A stretch of 41,961 nucleotides of DNA from Tubiluchus corallicola. Its lineage: Eukaryota > Priapulida > Priapulimorpha > Priapulimorphida > Tubiluchidae. This document shows, piece by piece, positions 23,031 through 33,721 of the stretch. The first letter of the stretch is position 1. The number at the start of each line of letters is the position of its first letter. The notes under the pieces are model-generated. The model ran no database searches. It was not told the origin of the DNA and worked only from the letters and a program-made list of their open reading frames with translations. The position numbers and the translations under genes were made by a program. The stretch lies in contig JAQGDQ010000338.1 of assembly GCA_030141605.1 (NCBI GenBank), positions 126,001 to 167,961 of the forward strand, written 5' to 3'.

Positions 23031-24425
23031 CAATTTCTGCAATTCTATAATGAAAAATAGAATCATATAGCGGAGAAGGAGCAACGAGAGGAGAAGGTTT
23101 TCGTGATATCACTACTTTAATTGAATTGAATTGACTTTAATGACTAACAGGGATAAACCATATTAATAAAACATGACCTACAAAGATGTAAAGAGTTAGT
23201 CGAAATTAAAAACATTTTCGATAACGAAGAGTATGTATGGTCACACGGATAAAACCACAGGATTCACTTCAAATTTTCAGATTATTTTCATTACTTTTTT
23301 TCTTTCACAATGTGGGACAATCTAACAAGCCCTGCTTTTTGATTGCCCGCAACACATTTACATTTGTATATATAGCAAACCTAAACTATGGTATATCTAA
23401 ACTAGTTATGTGCTCAAAGTAAACTGTATACGAATTTACTAAGCAACATACAACAGCGATAATTCTCTTGTTTATCTTTCAACCCCACAGTGTTTTAAGA
23501 GTCAAGTTAGTATATTTGAATTGATGCTGCACATAATGTTGTTTAGACACCAGTATTAAACGAAGTAGCGATATCACTATCTTTGTTTACCATCGGTTGA
23601 CCTACGTCTAAAAACAGTTTAAATCATTTTTTCCAAAATTTGCTTCCTATTATGCATCTTACTGTTTGTTATCCTTTGAATTATTGATAACTTTTTGTTT
23701 CTGTTAATGTATAAATTGTGTATTTGTGTTGATGTGAAATAAATAAATAACAAACAAGGCTTACAATGAACGAAGTGACTAGAGCTGCCAACATGCCGTA
23801 CTATCTACATCCACAGATGGTTCAAGCTACATATTTTAGTTTGAATTATATTTTGTTCATAAAAGACCAACGTAATTGGTTAACAACAGCCTGTTATAGG
23901 TGCTATTAATGATTGCTAAACTTTTCTAGGTGTTTAACCCATAAATGAACCTAAACCTTAACGATTTAGATAAAATCGTTTACACAGTTCGTTTGAAAGA
24001 ATCATAATCGAAGTTCGAGGAAGAGCTGTCTGTGTTTTGTTAGCAAAGCGCGCTGTCAGCAACGATGCAGATGATAACACAGCCGATGTAGTCTTAGAAC
24101 TCGGATGCCGGAATAGCCCTCGCTCTGTTGTCGAACAGCACTAGCACAATAGAGCAACCAAGTGGAGACATACAAGCGAAAGTTTTCCGCATTGCATTGC
24201 CGCTGGGGAACACCCAAATTCAACAAACTTCATACCAATAAAGTGAACTTATTGTGAAAGTAACACAACAAAGCTTGAAACGAGTCATTTAAGTAGGTTA
24301 AAATTCGTTAAACTCAACAATGAGAAGATATTTCTTCCGCTAGTAACAGACAGACGTTATGTCCTCTGCACTGAGTTGTTACTACAAACATTTCGTATGA
24401 TTACAATTCGTATGTTTTGATATAA

Positions 24426-24763
24426 TGTTACGGAGGCACCTGTGTCGGGTCAGGTGTAGGGCCTTCTGCACGCCCTGCTGCCACGTCAGCAGTGACTCAC
24501 CCCCTTCTTGTAGGTCCAGACGTCTTGTTTGGGCCTACACGTGGTGTGAGAAGCCAGCTGACCTGGAATGCCAGTATAAAAGCGTGTAGAGGTCACTACA
24601 GACTTGGATTTCTGACACAGGTGATACCTCGGGCGTACTGCTGTTACTGGGTTAGTTAGTTATTTTTGTGTGCACGTGTATTTTATTTGTGTTGATAATA
24701 AACTCCGTACAGTGTAGTTTTTGTGTATTTTATTTTATGAGAGTTAAATTACATGCTATAACA
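24426..24763 (+). mobile_element. Solo LTR, about 338 bp
   Basis: It begins TGTTACGG and ends CTATAACA, giving the inverted TGTTA/TAACA ends of an LTR. A promoter-like TATAAAAG lies at 24575-24582 and AATAAA at 24697-24702, the order expected for U3-R-U5. It is clearly more GC-rich than its surroundings. No internal retroviral-type coding or second LTR is present, so it is a recombination remnant. TATAA precedes the left end and also occurs just inside the right end, so the exact right boundary and target duplication are uncertain. Confidence 0.7.
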
Positions 24764-26186
24764 GTTATATGGTACTAGTTTACAGACATTAACTTAGTTA
24801 ATTAGCATAACATTTCTAATTAAAATTAACATTTGTAGTTAAGTAATCAGTTACATAACAATAGTAAAATGGATCTTCATGATGCGCAATATCAAGACCG
24901 CCATGCCATCTTGGAGTTCGACCCCCTGAGTCGAATTCAGTCCAATATTATAAGTGAACGACAGCACTTTTCATTGTAAACCAAAAATGAAATGACAAAA
25001 ACTCATCTTTGGTAACCAAGCGATCCAAGAAAGCTTGTTAAAGGCGTCCGAGAATTGAAAATTTCGAGAGAAAGGCTTTTTACCAATTATCACAAATTTG
25101 GTAAGGAGTAGCACAATTAGAGGATTTGAAAAATTTTACCTAAAAAAATTAGGCAAAACTTAGACTACGCTTGAGAATTCGTGAATCAGTGAGTCATGCA
25201 ATCGTATGAACTATTCACAAGAATTTCCTTTTTACTGCACTGTGCTTTCGTTTAACAAATGAATGAAAACTATGAACAGCAAAAGATTATTTGTAGACTT
25301 ACACGATCATTACAGTCTGTGACCGTCTTATTAGTTGTAAGAATTTTCCGACCTGTAATGCAGGGTCTGAATGACTGTCACAGGTTCAGAACTATGAAAT
25401 GAGTTTAACTAGATATCTTTGCTTGCGTGATACGTCTCATTTTTGTGGATTAGTCTCGCTTGACGAAAACAAAATTAAAGTTTAATCGAGGACTGAGTTT
25501 AAATGACTTCCACCGAGTTGGGAAAATTGTGTGAAGCGCCTTTGAATTCGAACAGAATGTTTGCACAAGTGTCAAAGTTCCCAATTTCCAGTTTTTCTCA
25601 GATATTTGAAGCAAAGATCTGCGTCGTGTGAAAATCTCGACAAACATCTGTGGAAATAAACTTCGAATAAACTTGACGAGGTTTCAACGTCGACCGATGC
25701 TTTAGCTCGGAAACAACAACCTCAACAAAAATGCGTTTTATGTCAAGAAGTGACGAGAAATCAACAAAATAATAATGAGAAAAAGTGAAGATTTAGTAAC
25801 CAATTCAACGTGATCGATTTGGTTAAAAACGAGGCATTCAGATCACTGAGGTGTTGAATCTGGTAATTGACAAGCGGTGTAATGAACGAAAAGGGAAAGG
25901 CAAATAGATAGCTACTTTAAGAAAGATTTATCTTCCTAGAGGCCTGTGACCCCAAGAAGGATGTAGTAGTTCGTTAACAAATAGTTTTGAAAAAGGAAAG
26001 TTTTCCTCGTGCAAAAGGGAAGCTATGAATGTAATACATACACTAAACAAGCTGATATTTTACGAACTCTGTGATCAAGCAAGCAATTCTACTTTGGAAT
26101 TCTCTACCATTACAGGTTAAACAAATCAAGTCCCTATCAGCATTTAAAACAAAATTAAAATCATTAATATTAACCAGATATGAAAT

Positions 26187-26586
26187 CAGGGCCGTAGTCG
26201 GCTTTTGAAAAGTGGTCCGGCCACAGATATGGAACAGGTAGAAAAAGAATACAGCAGAAACATATAGAAGAGTATATTATAATTTATAATACAGAGTTAT
26301 AATATAATAGAGCACTACACATACTCAATGATGACATGATTGATCAAAACTTCCAAACACACATCTGCGCCGCTCATTTCTAGCAGTAAACTCGTTCGCA
26401 ATTTCCTTCAGGTCGAGAGCGTCTGTTCTATCCATATGTACATGCAAAGTCATGAGATTGTTCAGTCTAGTTTGAGTCATCGTACTCCGCAAATAAGTTT
26501 TTACTCTACGCAGGTCTGAGAATGTCTAGGCACGTATGGCAGAAAAAAGTGGTCCGGCCATGGCCGGACCGCCGACTACGGCCTTG
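26187..26586 (-). mobile_element. hAT-like element, about 400 bp, inserted in the LINE
   Basis: The left end CAGGGCCGTAGTCGGC and the reverse complement of the right end, CAAGGCCGTAGTCGGC, match at 15 of 16 positions, followed by further GGTCCGGCCA inverted similarity. GAAAT lies directly outside both ends (26182-26186, 26587-26591). Removing the element and one GAAAT restores the LINE frame. It carries the 3' end of a transposase gene (26325-26525), so it is an internally deleted copy. Confidence 0.75.
26325..26525 (-). pseudogene. hAT transposase, C-terminal dimerisation domain fragment
   Basis: A 66-codon minus frame ending in TGA reads TFSDLRR, RVKTYLRSTMTQTRLNNLM, then LHVHMDRTDALDLKEIANEF and RNERRR. 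The pattern L-x-R-x-K-T-Y-L-R-S-T-M-x-x-x-R-L-x-x-L is the hallmark of the hAT family dimerisation region. The catalytic core is absent, so the element cannot move itself. Confidence 0.8.
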
Positions 26587-27253
26587 GAAATACCAGCACG
26601 ACAACATACACACTAATTCAGAATTTATATATATATATCCACGGCCATATTAATTAAATCATAATTTTTTCATTTTTTGTGCATAATTGTAAATATGTTT
26701 GATTTTATCAGTCGTACCTTTCCATTACAGCACAGTAGTTTAGATTGCACTGACGCATTTGCCTTTAGCTGTGTAAGTTTTTATTAACTAACACTGATTG
26801 ATCATCTCTGTAAAGTTTTTATCAGTGATTATCAATGTATTTTAATGGCAAATAAAGATTATATATATATATGCTGAATTATTACTTTTTTATCAATGGC
26901 ACCAAAATCTCGTCTTGCAGACTAGAGCCTTCAGTTTGACAACCGAAGTTTCATATGGGTATTATGAGTATTAAAAGTAAGTCATCAGTTCAACCGTTTT
27001 TTTCTGTATTTAATGTGAAACTTGGCTGCAATTCAACTGAATGTAAGAGATGAAAAAATTAAGCTTAGTGAACGACAACTGAAATTTGTATCTCTGGATT
27101 CTGGTATGCAGATAAGAAAATTATCTCAATTACGTTAAGAGTAAAGGAAAGCTGTTTAAAATAGTGATTAAATATCAAAATTAAATTACTAAATTAATAA
27201 AGTTTAAATCCTTGACGATGCAAGATTAAATTATCGTCTTGGCTAGAAGCCCA

Positions 27254-27571
27254 GTTTGGGGTGGCATATCACATGATTATCAGCTGATGGCCGACCTCCT
27301 GAGTCAGAAGCAAAGATTGATGATGTAACTTTTATGCGCAGAAGCTCAGGGCGCATTAGATAGTCAGACAAAAGGATTTTGAGGCCCAAAACCTCGAGCA
27401 GATTAGGAGCTGTCTTGAAGACGGAGGGCTGGCATTGCTATCCTCTTAGGTATACCGTGTTTGTGTTTGATATTTAATAAACGTGCAGTTTGTTAAATAA
27501 AGTCTTGATAGTTTGCCATGCCCATTGTGGCTGTTCCACACTCTTCACGAGCCACAGCTATCACCACAACA
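27254..27571 (+). mobile_element. Candidate solo LTR, about 318 bp
   Basis: The left end GTTTGGGGTGG and the reverse complement of the right end, TGTTGTGGTG, are partly inverted. AATAAA motifs lie near 27475 and 27497, late in the element. It is GC-richer than the flanks. No target duplication was confirmed; it could be another element type. Confidence 0.35.
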
Positions 27572-27858
27572 AACAACAATAACCAGCAGGTAGCTATAAC
27601 TACTATCATAAGCAGACTTTAGTTCATCAGAAACAGTTATTATTTCACTTTAAGAATGAGATACAGACAGTTTTGATGTTCACACTGAACATCAAAAACA
27701 TCTAGTCTGTCTAAATAAATATTATGTTTAGTTATGTTCTGTTTTATTCCATACTTATTTCAGAAAAAACTGCAGGTAGGTTTAATGGATTCTATTCTGA
27801 AAAACTGTCTAACTCAAAATGAAGAATGCATTCAAAACATGATATTTTAGAAGATTAA

Positions 27859-28009
27859 TGGCGCGTTCAGACACAGAGACTTCTCTCGCAACATGTTGCA
27901 CAACTTCTCGCTTAGAGTAAAGTTGTAACGTACGAACGATTTGGCAACTTCTCTCATAGAGAAGTTGCGTTAGAAGTTGTGAGAGACGTCTCTGCGTTTG
28001 AACGCGTCA
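27859..28009. mobile_element. PIF/Harbinger-type MITE, 151 bp
   Basis: The left end TGGCGCGTTCAGACACAGAG and the reverse complement of the right end, TGACGCGTTCAAACGCAGAG, match at 17 of 20 positions; similarity extends to about 33 bp (CTTCTCTCGCAAC / CGTCTCTCACAAC). TAA flanks both ends (27856-27858, 28010-28012), the 3-bp TWA target duplication characteristic of PIF/Harbinger. The interior holds a further hairpin around AACTTCTCTCATAGAGAAGT. It is non-coding. Confidence 0.8.
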
Positions 28010-28012
28010 TAA

Positions 28013-28140
28013 GGCAAACATTACTAGCATAAACAACGCTGAATCAGAAAGCCTAAAAATGTACCCACTCGACTGTGATTCGAACTCCAGACCTTTTACT
28101 TTCAATGCAGGTATGCTAATGTCAGCACTAAGTTTTAGCG
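28013..28140 (-). mobile_element. tRNA-derived SINE remnant
   Basis: On the minus strand a TTAGTGCTGACATTAGCA segment (A-box-like, within 28110-28131) is followed by GAGTTCGAATC (B-box-like, 28077-28087) and then GTCGAGTGGGTACATTTT. The order and spacing are those of a tRNA-derived RNA polymerase III promoter head. It lies between the MITE and the donor site of the exon at 28150, in the same transcriptional direction as the host gene. No tail was identified. Confidence 0.55.
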
Positions 28141-28149
28141 AAAACTTAC

Positions 28150-28278
28150 CAAAGCATTCCTCGCTTCCCTGTCCCTGATATCCCGGTTCACACTCGCAGT
28201 AGAAACTTCCGGGCACGTTCACACATCTAGCGTTCTCTGCGCATTGAGTTTGACCAGCGTCCTCACACTCGTTGCGAT
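28150..28278 (-). CDS. cbEGF exon (43 codons)
   Basis: Opens D-R-N-E-C, continues CEDAGQTQCAENARC and CVNVPGSFYC, and ends GQGSEECFG before a GTAAGT donor. All six cysteines are present. The Arg in the second calcium-motif position and the GQG (for GDG) loop set it apart from the exons to its left. Confidence 0.92.
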
Positions 28279-28409
28279 CTGAAACAAACTAGCTTAATGA
28301 AGATGACGTAAAAGTCATTAAATAAGTGACGAAACGCTTAGTAACTCGAACATCAGGTGACAATAAAGAAAGAAAACAACATTCATAAATGAAGCTTACA
28401 AACTCGTAT

Positions 28410-28860
28410 TGAAATTTTATATCACACACATGCTATCTTATTACGTACAGGACTTGCGTTAGCAGTAACGTTGCATAAAATTTGAAAATTTAAACTCCTG
28501 CGATGACCATTAGGTGCAGCCATTTTAAAAGGAAGGTCATTTGAAACAAGTTTAGATAACATTGCAAAAAGTTTGAAAAAATACTCTGAGCCTTCGTAGC
28601 ACACACTTCACAAACTAATCAAAAATATAAATTCTTTATTCTGTCTTTAATTAAAATTAGTTTTTTGGTGAGTCAATAGTGCACACTGGGAAGGTGAGCC
28701 AGTGACATTTTTACCAGTTGGCGCAAACATTTTAAATTATTAAGAACTTTCTTTTCTAGTTACACAAGTCTTTCAAGCAAGCAAGTGCACTGCTAAGTAA
28801 TATAATTTTGTTTGGCAAATTTTTGTGGCATGGTTTAAAATTGCCCTTTTCTCCTTTAAC
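28410..28860 (+). repeat. Dispersed repeat family, copy 4
   Basis: The most diverged copy. CAGCCATTTTAAAAGGAAGG, AAGGTGAGCCAGTGACATT and TTTCTTTTCTAGTTACACAA occur in the family order. It stops at the GGCATGGTTTAAAATTGCCC segment also present in copy 2. Confidence 0.7.
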
Positions 28861-29115
28861 AAATGTGATTGCTTAGACGCAAACGTCATTAACTAAATGA
28901 AGAAACGCTCAGTAATTGGAACATCGGACGGCATTAACAATGGGAGCCGTTGAACTTTTAATGTTCAGGACAAGAGTGAAATGTTACAAGCAGATTTATG
29001 ACATTTTCGTGCTGCACCAAAGCCTATAGATTCACGATACGATCGCTTGACCAGTTCTAGAAGCTCTCCATAGAACGAACGGTAAACCTTTGAACCACGA
29101 AGGTTAATATTATCT

Positions 29116-29137
29116 TATTTATTACTATTATTATTAT

Positions 29138-29231
<94 letters not shown>

Positions 29232-29478
29232 GGTGGTGGTGGTGGTGGTGGTGGTGGTAGTGGTGGTAGTAGTAGTAGTAGTAGTAGTATTGGTGGTAGT
29301 AATAGTAGTAGTAGTGGTGGTGGTGGTGGTAGTGGTGATGGTGGTGGCGGTGGTGGTGGTGGTGGTAGTGGTGGTGGTGGTGGTGGTGGTGGTGGTGGTG
29401 GTAGTAGTGGTGGTAGTAGTGGTGGTAGTAGTAGTAGTAGTAGTAGTCGTCGTCGTAGTAGTAGTAGTAGTGGTAGTA
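29116..29478. repeat. Compound ATT/AAT and GGT/AGT array, 360 bp
   Basis: (ATT)n switches to (AAT)n and back, making a local inverted repeat, then passes into GGT and AGT triplets from about 29230. Frames reading poly-Val (plus) or poly-His/Tyr (minus) are artefacts. Confidence 0.95.
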
Positions 29479-30486
29479 TTTTACGTTTATTTCAGTACAT
29501 AAAAAGCACCGGAGAATAATATACAAAGCTTAGTTAAAAATCACATTTAAAAATGTTACTACAAGACAAATAAACTAAATATTTACACGAAGAACAGAGA
29601 ATTAGTAAGCTAAGTATGTAAAAAAGGGTTAGTAAGTGTATATACCCAGTAGGTAAAAATATTCAAAGTTAAAATGATACGTCAGTATTAAGAATAAAAC
29701 TGTGTGTGACTTCATTGCTTGAATTTAAAACTCACTGACGAAGACTAAAAGTATTTTTGCATTAAATGACTGATTACAGCCATTTTCGGCACATGTTCTA
29801 GATGCCCCACGGTAATCCAGTCGAAGTAGTTTTAAAGAATTTTAAAGTCAAAACCTAGTAGGACACTTGAACAGGTTAGAGAATTGAAGGCGGTTATAGG
29901 AGAACACACATAATATTACCCAGCTGCCCAGAAGAAGAATAACAATAAGTCTCTTCACAGTTTCAGCGATTGATGATGATCGTGCAAATGTCAGAGGTTA
30001 AGTGTACCATACACCGCATATACTTGACAACGCCTCGTAGCCCAAGCTATTGTAATAGTAACAGTTTTAACAGCTAGCCTTTTTCTTGTTCCCAAGCAAG
30101 ATCCTACTAGTAAATCGCCCTTGCACAGACTAATGCATAACTAAGTAAAGTTCACGTAAAACAACTGAACTGAAGTGTCAGACGGCTTTGCTTTACCCAC
30201 ACGTCATGTGACGATTATAGTTAAGATGCATTGCTGTGGTACACTTACCCTTTGACGTACATCAATTGCGCTTGCGCGCAACTAAACTGTGAAAAGGCTT
30301 ATTGTAGAACTCAAATTAATTAATCAACTTAATATGTTATGTGATTTTTTTATGTACATTGTATAGTACATTGTTTTGTGTTGTTCGTCAATAAACTATT
30401 TTATATCTTTATGTATAAGTAGATGGTGTACAATTTGATGGTATATAAGTAGAAAACTCCTATAATGTTAGTAATACCAAGTCTCT

Positions 30487-30516
30487 CTTTTGTTCTTTTA
30501 CGCTGAAGAACAAAAG
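30487..30516. repeat. Perfect 11-bp hairpin
   Basis: CTTTTGTTCTT at 30487-30497 and AAGAACAAAAG at 30506-30516 form a perfect 11-bp stem with an 8-nt loop. Confidence 0.65.
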
Positions 30517-30664
30517 GACAAACAACAGTGACAGCTCGAAACAACACGTTTTTTTTCATTTTTTCTTTTATTTTAGAGGTGGGACTTTTTAATCAACTGG
30601 CAATTTTCTTCTCATTAAGAGTTAATTTAATTAGGAATTAATTAATTACATAAGTATAACTTAC

Positions 30665-30790
30665 CCATGCACATAGTTCCGTCATCCATAAGATCAATAA
30701 ATCCTGGCAAACACGTGCAATAATAACTACCCAGAGTGTTCGTGCAATATGCCATTGGATGACACGGACTTTGTTTACATTCATTTTCAT
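30665..30790 (-). CDS. cbEGF exon (42 codons)
   Basis: Opens D-E-N-E-C, continues CKQSPCHPMAYC and CTNTLGSYYC, and ends DDGTMCMG before a GTAAGT donor. Six cysteines and the hydroxylation Asn are present. The C1-C2 loop is short (KQSP), and the C5-C6 loop (LPGFIDLMDDGTMC) has no GDG. It is the most N-terminal cbEGF visible. Confidence 0.92.
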
Positions 30791-31979
30791 CTGTAAACAA
30801 ACAAAAAAATAAACATCAGTATATGCCTAATCCCAATCAGTTTTACATTTCTCGCTTGAATGTTTAAAGGAAGACAGGATGATTTTTTATATACTACCCC
30901 ATTTTCAAGACCGATAAAAAGTATACATTTTAAGACAATTAACACTGCAAAAACGTTTCTCATAATTAAATAATAGATAAAAATCTTAATTAATGGCGGG
31001 CGAGCCCGACTATTAATGACATCACAAATTAACATAATTTTCAACAGCAAAAATTATTTCACGAGCGCGTTGCACGTGCTTGCAAAAGCGAAAATTGAAG
31101 TACAATGCTGCTGTAAGATGTTCCGTGTGTTGTACTAAAACTAGGCAAGTTTTAAGACAAAAATTCAAATTTACCGCTGTGCTTGCCCGTGAACTATCGA
31201 ACGTGCGTAGTTCGTCACAAACTAACACAGCCGAATTGAGAGATAGATCACCTGATTTTATGCAATGTGTTTCCGAAATGCAGGCGCTAGTGCCCGTTTA
31301 ATATTGCAAGAAATATTTCTTCCTTACTAATAGACTAAATTGTCGCAGTTCAAGCTTGTCCATTCAGGACAAACACGTGACAACTGACAACAAACTGCGT
31401 GAGTGACAGTACTTTCTCTACCTGGGCTCAAACATGACCGCATGCGCACAACAGCCAAACACCGCGTTGCTGGAGCACACTGTGCTGGGCTATGAAGCAA
31501 ACAGTACTACCCTCATGTGCTCCGGTTCCGCACAAGTATAGAGAAAAATGACTTAATATATTGAATATTAACGATAATATCGAGTGAAAATAGGGGGTGC
31601 TGCAGTTCCACAGTACCTATATACGAGCCGCCACTGGTTATAAGGAAATATACAGGTAATCCAGGTGAATTCTGGGTTGCATGATTTCGTTTTCTAGTTG
31701 CTGGTGTGACTATATCCCTCCGCTGTTTGAACTACAGCTGAAGTACTTTACACACACACAGTAATGGACAGAAAGCACACTCTTACTTTCAAACCAAATA
31801 GTGCAGCTATTGTGTCCTAGAGAAGCGTTGCTCCCGGAAATATCTGGCACTGGCCAGACAATGAGTTTACCGTTAACCGTAGCTAGTATATGCGGCGTGT
31901 TTCAGTAGCTACACAAGAAGTACTATTTTGAGGTATTCAAGAATATTAATTTCAATATTCTAAAGAGCCACATATCTCC

Positions 31980-32390
31980 TTTCGAGAGTCCCATCAGGCG
32001 CCGCTAGAACGTTTTTTCCGCATGCTGTTCAAAATGGTCAAAATTTCGAAAAAAATCGCGAGTTGGGTCCGGGAAAACGCCCGTTACGGGACGCCGTGGC
32101 CCTCTCGCGAATTCTAAATACAACTACTACACCCACCGCTGAACGGGCTATCTATCCATAGCCAGCACCACCCATGGCCCGTTCTCGTTCTCCAGATCTC
32201 AGACGTATAACTTTTGCAAAAAACAGCCGAAAAATGGCCATTTTTGGAGGTTTTTCGTCCCCCGTTCGTCCCGCTGGGCCCGATTCGAAAAATAAACCCC
32301 CAATGGCACGACACTAGATCGAGACCTTTCGTTTGATGTATAGATCGCCGCAAATGGTGCCGTCGTCGAAGCTGTAGCCTCGAATCTTAT
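31980..32390. other. GC-rich, CpG-rich block of unknown nature
   Basis: A sharp change of composition inside an AT-rich intron: many CpG, GGGTCCGGG, GCCCGTTACGGG and GGGCCCGATTCG segments, and a 16-bp palindrome AAAAATGGCCATTTTT at 32230-32245. No frame resembles a known protein, and no terminal repeats were identified. It could be a mobile element, a CpG island or foreign DNA. Confidence 0.5.
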
Positions 32391-32392
32391 GT

Positions 32393-32412
32393 ATATATAT
32401 ATATATATATAT
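32393..32412. repeat. Short (AT)n microsatellite
   Basis: About nine AT dinucleotides at the right edge of the GC-rich block. Confidence 0.9.
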
Positions 32413-33194
32413 TATATAACATACCAGTACAATTAATATATGCGATTACATATCTATATATACGACAGATATTAGGCTACAAGAAAAGAACAAGTGATGC
32501 AAAGGTCAGTGAAACTGCTGGAGATCCAATTTTACGCTATTGTTAACACATTAACACAACAAGCTTCTTAGATAAGCAAACGTGACCTGGCATAATATTA
32601 AACTATCATAATACTGCATAAATAACGCCATATTGTTACCTAATCGGATAGTTTCGGGAACGTGTTGAGCATAGGTTAATGTTTTTGAAAATTTACTTCA
32701 AAGAGTATTGCAGAGTCGATATATCTTGTACAACAAACCTTTGCCTTTGATCGACTCACGAATTGTCCCACGGGATGTTGCCCAAGAAAATAAAGCAAGG
32801 AACGCAGACAGTATACAATTGAAATCAAAATACAGCCAGTTGTTATGACGAATTAGTCCTAACTCCTACTATCAATGACAAAACAGTCTTAATAATCTCC
32901 CGTAGGAAACCTTTGACGCTGGCCAACGTATTTGCACAACGAATATCACCATTTTTGGGGACTCAAACTCGCCATAATTTAATAAAAACATTCTGGGAAA
33001 ATTGGATTATTTCTTTATTATTATTTTTTCTTCTTGTTGATCTTCTTGCTGTTACTTTTATTTGGTGTGAACAACCCTATTCTTGTTTGGATTAATGACA
33101 CCAAACTCCTGCTGGGTGGGCATCGATTTTGTAAGAGAAATTTTCCTTTGTAGTTAAAACAACACAATTTTCTTAAAACTTATTTTACATAGTT

Positions 33195-33260
33195 AAAATA
33201 ATGTCAAACGTATCGACAGACTACTGCTGTCATCATCAGAGGTAAATTTACAAACGTGCA
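33195..33260 (-). mobile_element. Possible Penelope-like element end with decayed hammerhead-like motif
   Basis: On the minus strand CTGATGA (33233-33239) is followed by a 5-bp stem GACAG/CTGTC with loop CAGTAGT, and then GATACG where the hammerhead core needs GAAA. The same layout, with GAAACG, is known from termini of Penelope-like retroelements that carry hammerhead ribozymes. The core change suggests loss of activity. No reverse transcriptase or GIY-YIG frame was found nearby. Confidence 0.35.
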
Positions 33261-33289
33261 GTCAGTTTATATAGGCAGAGACCATTATG

Positions 33290-33450
33290 CACTAATTAAG
33301 TAGTTAACAGAAGCCAAATGGGTAATGAATAAGCAGACCCGAAGAAAAGAAATTGATACCGTAACTTATACACTAATTGTGTATTTACAAAAAGCCAAAT
33401 AGGTAATGATCAGACAGACCTGAAGAAAAGAAATTGATACAGTAACAAAT
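33290..33450. repeat. Two-copy tandem repeat, period 81 bp
   Basis: Both units begin CACTAATT (33290, 33371) and contain AAGCCAAAT, GGTAATGA and GAAGAAAAGAAATTGATAC. The repeat directly follows the hammerhead-like segment and may belong to the same element. Confidence 0.8.
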
Positions 33451-33721
33451 AGCTAAGTGTTTGAAAATAAAGTTAAAGAAATTGATAAACAGAGGCTTAT
33501 TAGGGTACATAGATAAGCTTTCTTTTATTAATAAGTCCACGTTTTTTTGTAGCTCTGGTCACAATGTCTGAATGTTTTGCCAAGCTAAGCAGCATTGCAG
33601 CTGCTATACTGAAATCTGTAAATAATATCAGACTGTAAGAGTGTGGGTATTTTGCCTCTAAATGGGAAGAAAGAACCTAAATTATTGCCAGAATTTTGGC
33701 TGTTTCTTTTTTATTTACACT

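Larger units (their letters stand above)
26058..26872 (+). pseudogene. LINE 3' end (ORF tail, 3' UTR, poly(A) signal) split by a hAT-like element
   Basis: The plus frame reads FTNSVIKQAILLWNSLPLQV, then LSAFKTKLKSL and TRYEI, the typical LINE ORF tail (LWNSLP followed by SAFKxxLK). The hAT-like insert at 26187-26586 interrupts it. Beyond that the frame continues PARQHTH and a stop. The presumed 3' UTR ends in AATAAAG and an AT tail near 26844-26872. Confidence 0.65.
13845..28149 (-). other. 14.3-kb intron dominated by mobile-element debris
   Basis: No EGF-type exon with D-x-[ND]-E-C and six cysteines was found on the minus strand between these exons. Separate entries cover the LINE, LTR, hAT, MITE, SINE and microsatellite content. 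Nothing was recognised in 13845-14917, 15407-16189, 16521-19249, 20176-20792, 21313-21756, 22532-22969, 23030-24425 or 24764-26057, apart from small items listed under findings. Confidence 0.75.
28279..30664 (-). other. Intron with repeat copy 4 and long triplet array
   Basis: A 2.4-kb intron containing dispersed-repeat copy 4 (28410-28860), the compound triplet array (29116-29478) and a perfect small hairpin (30487-30516). Nothing was recognised in 29480-30480. Confidence 0.75.

Noticed and set aside
29227-29526. Poly-Val and poly-His/Tyr ORFs
   Set aside because: Products of the GGT/AGT triplet array. The same reasoning applies to the ORFs at 21049-21355 and 40686-41105.
30526-31638. hAT element with CAGTGRCRGCTCG ends
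   Set aside because: The right-hand motif near 31638 looks like a hAT terminus, but the only left partner (30526) would put the EGF exon 30665-30790 inside the element, and no target duplication exists.
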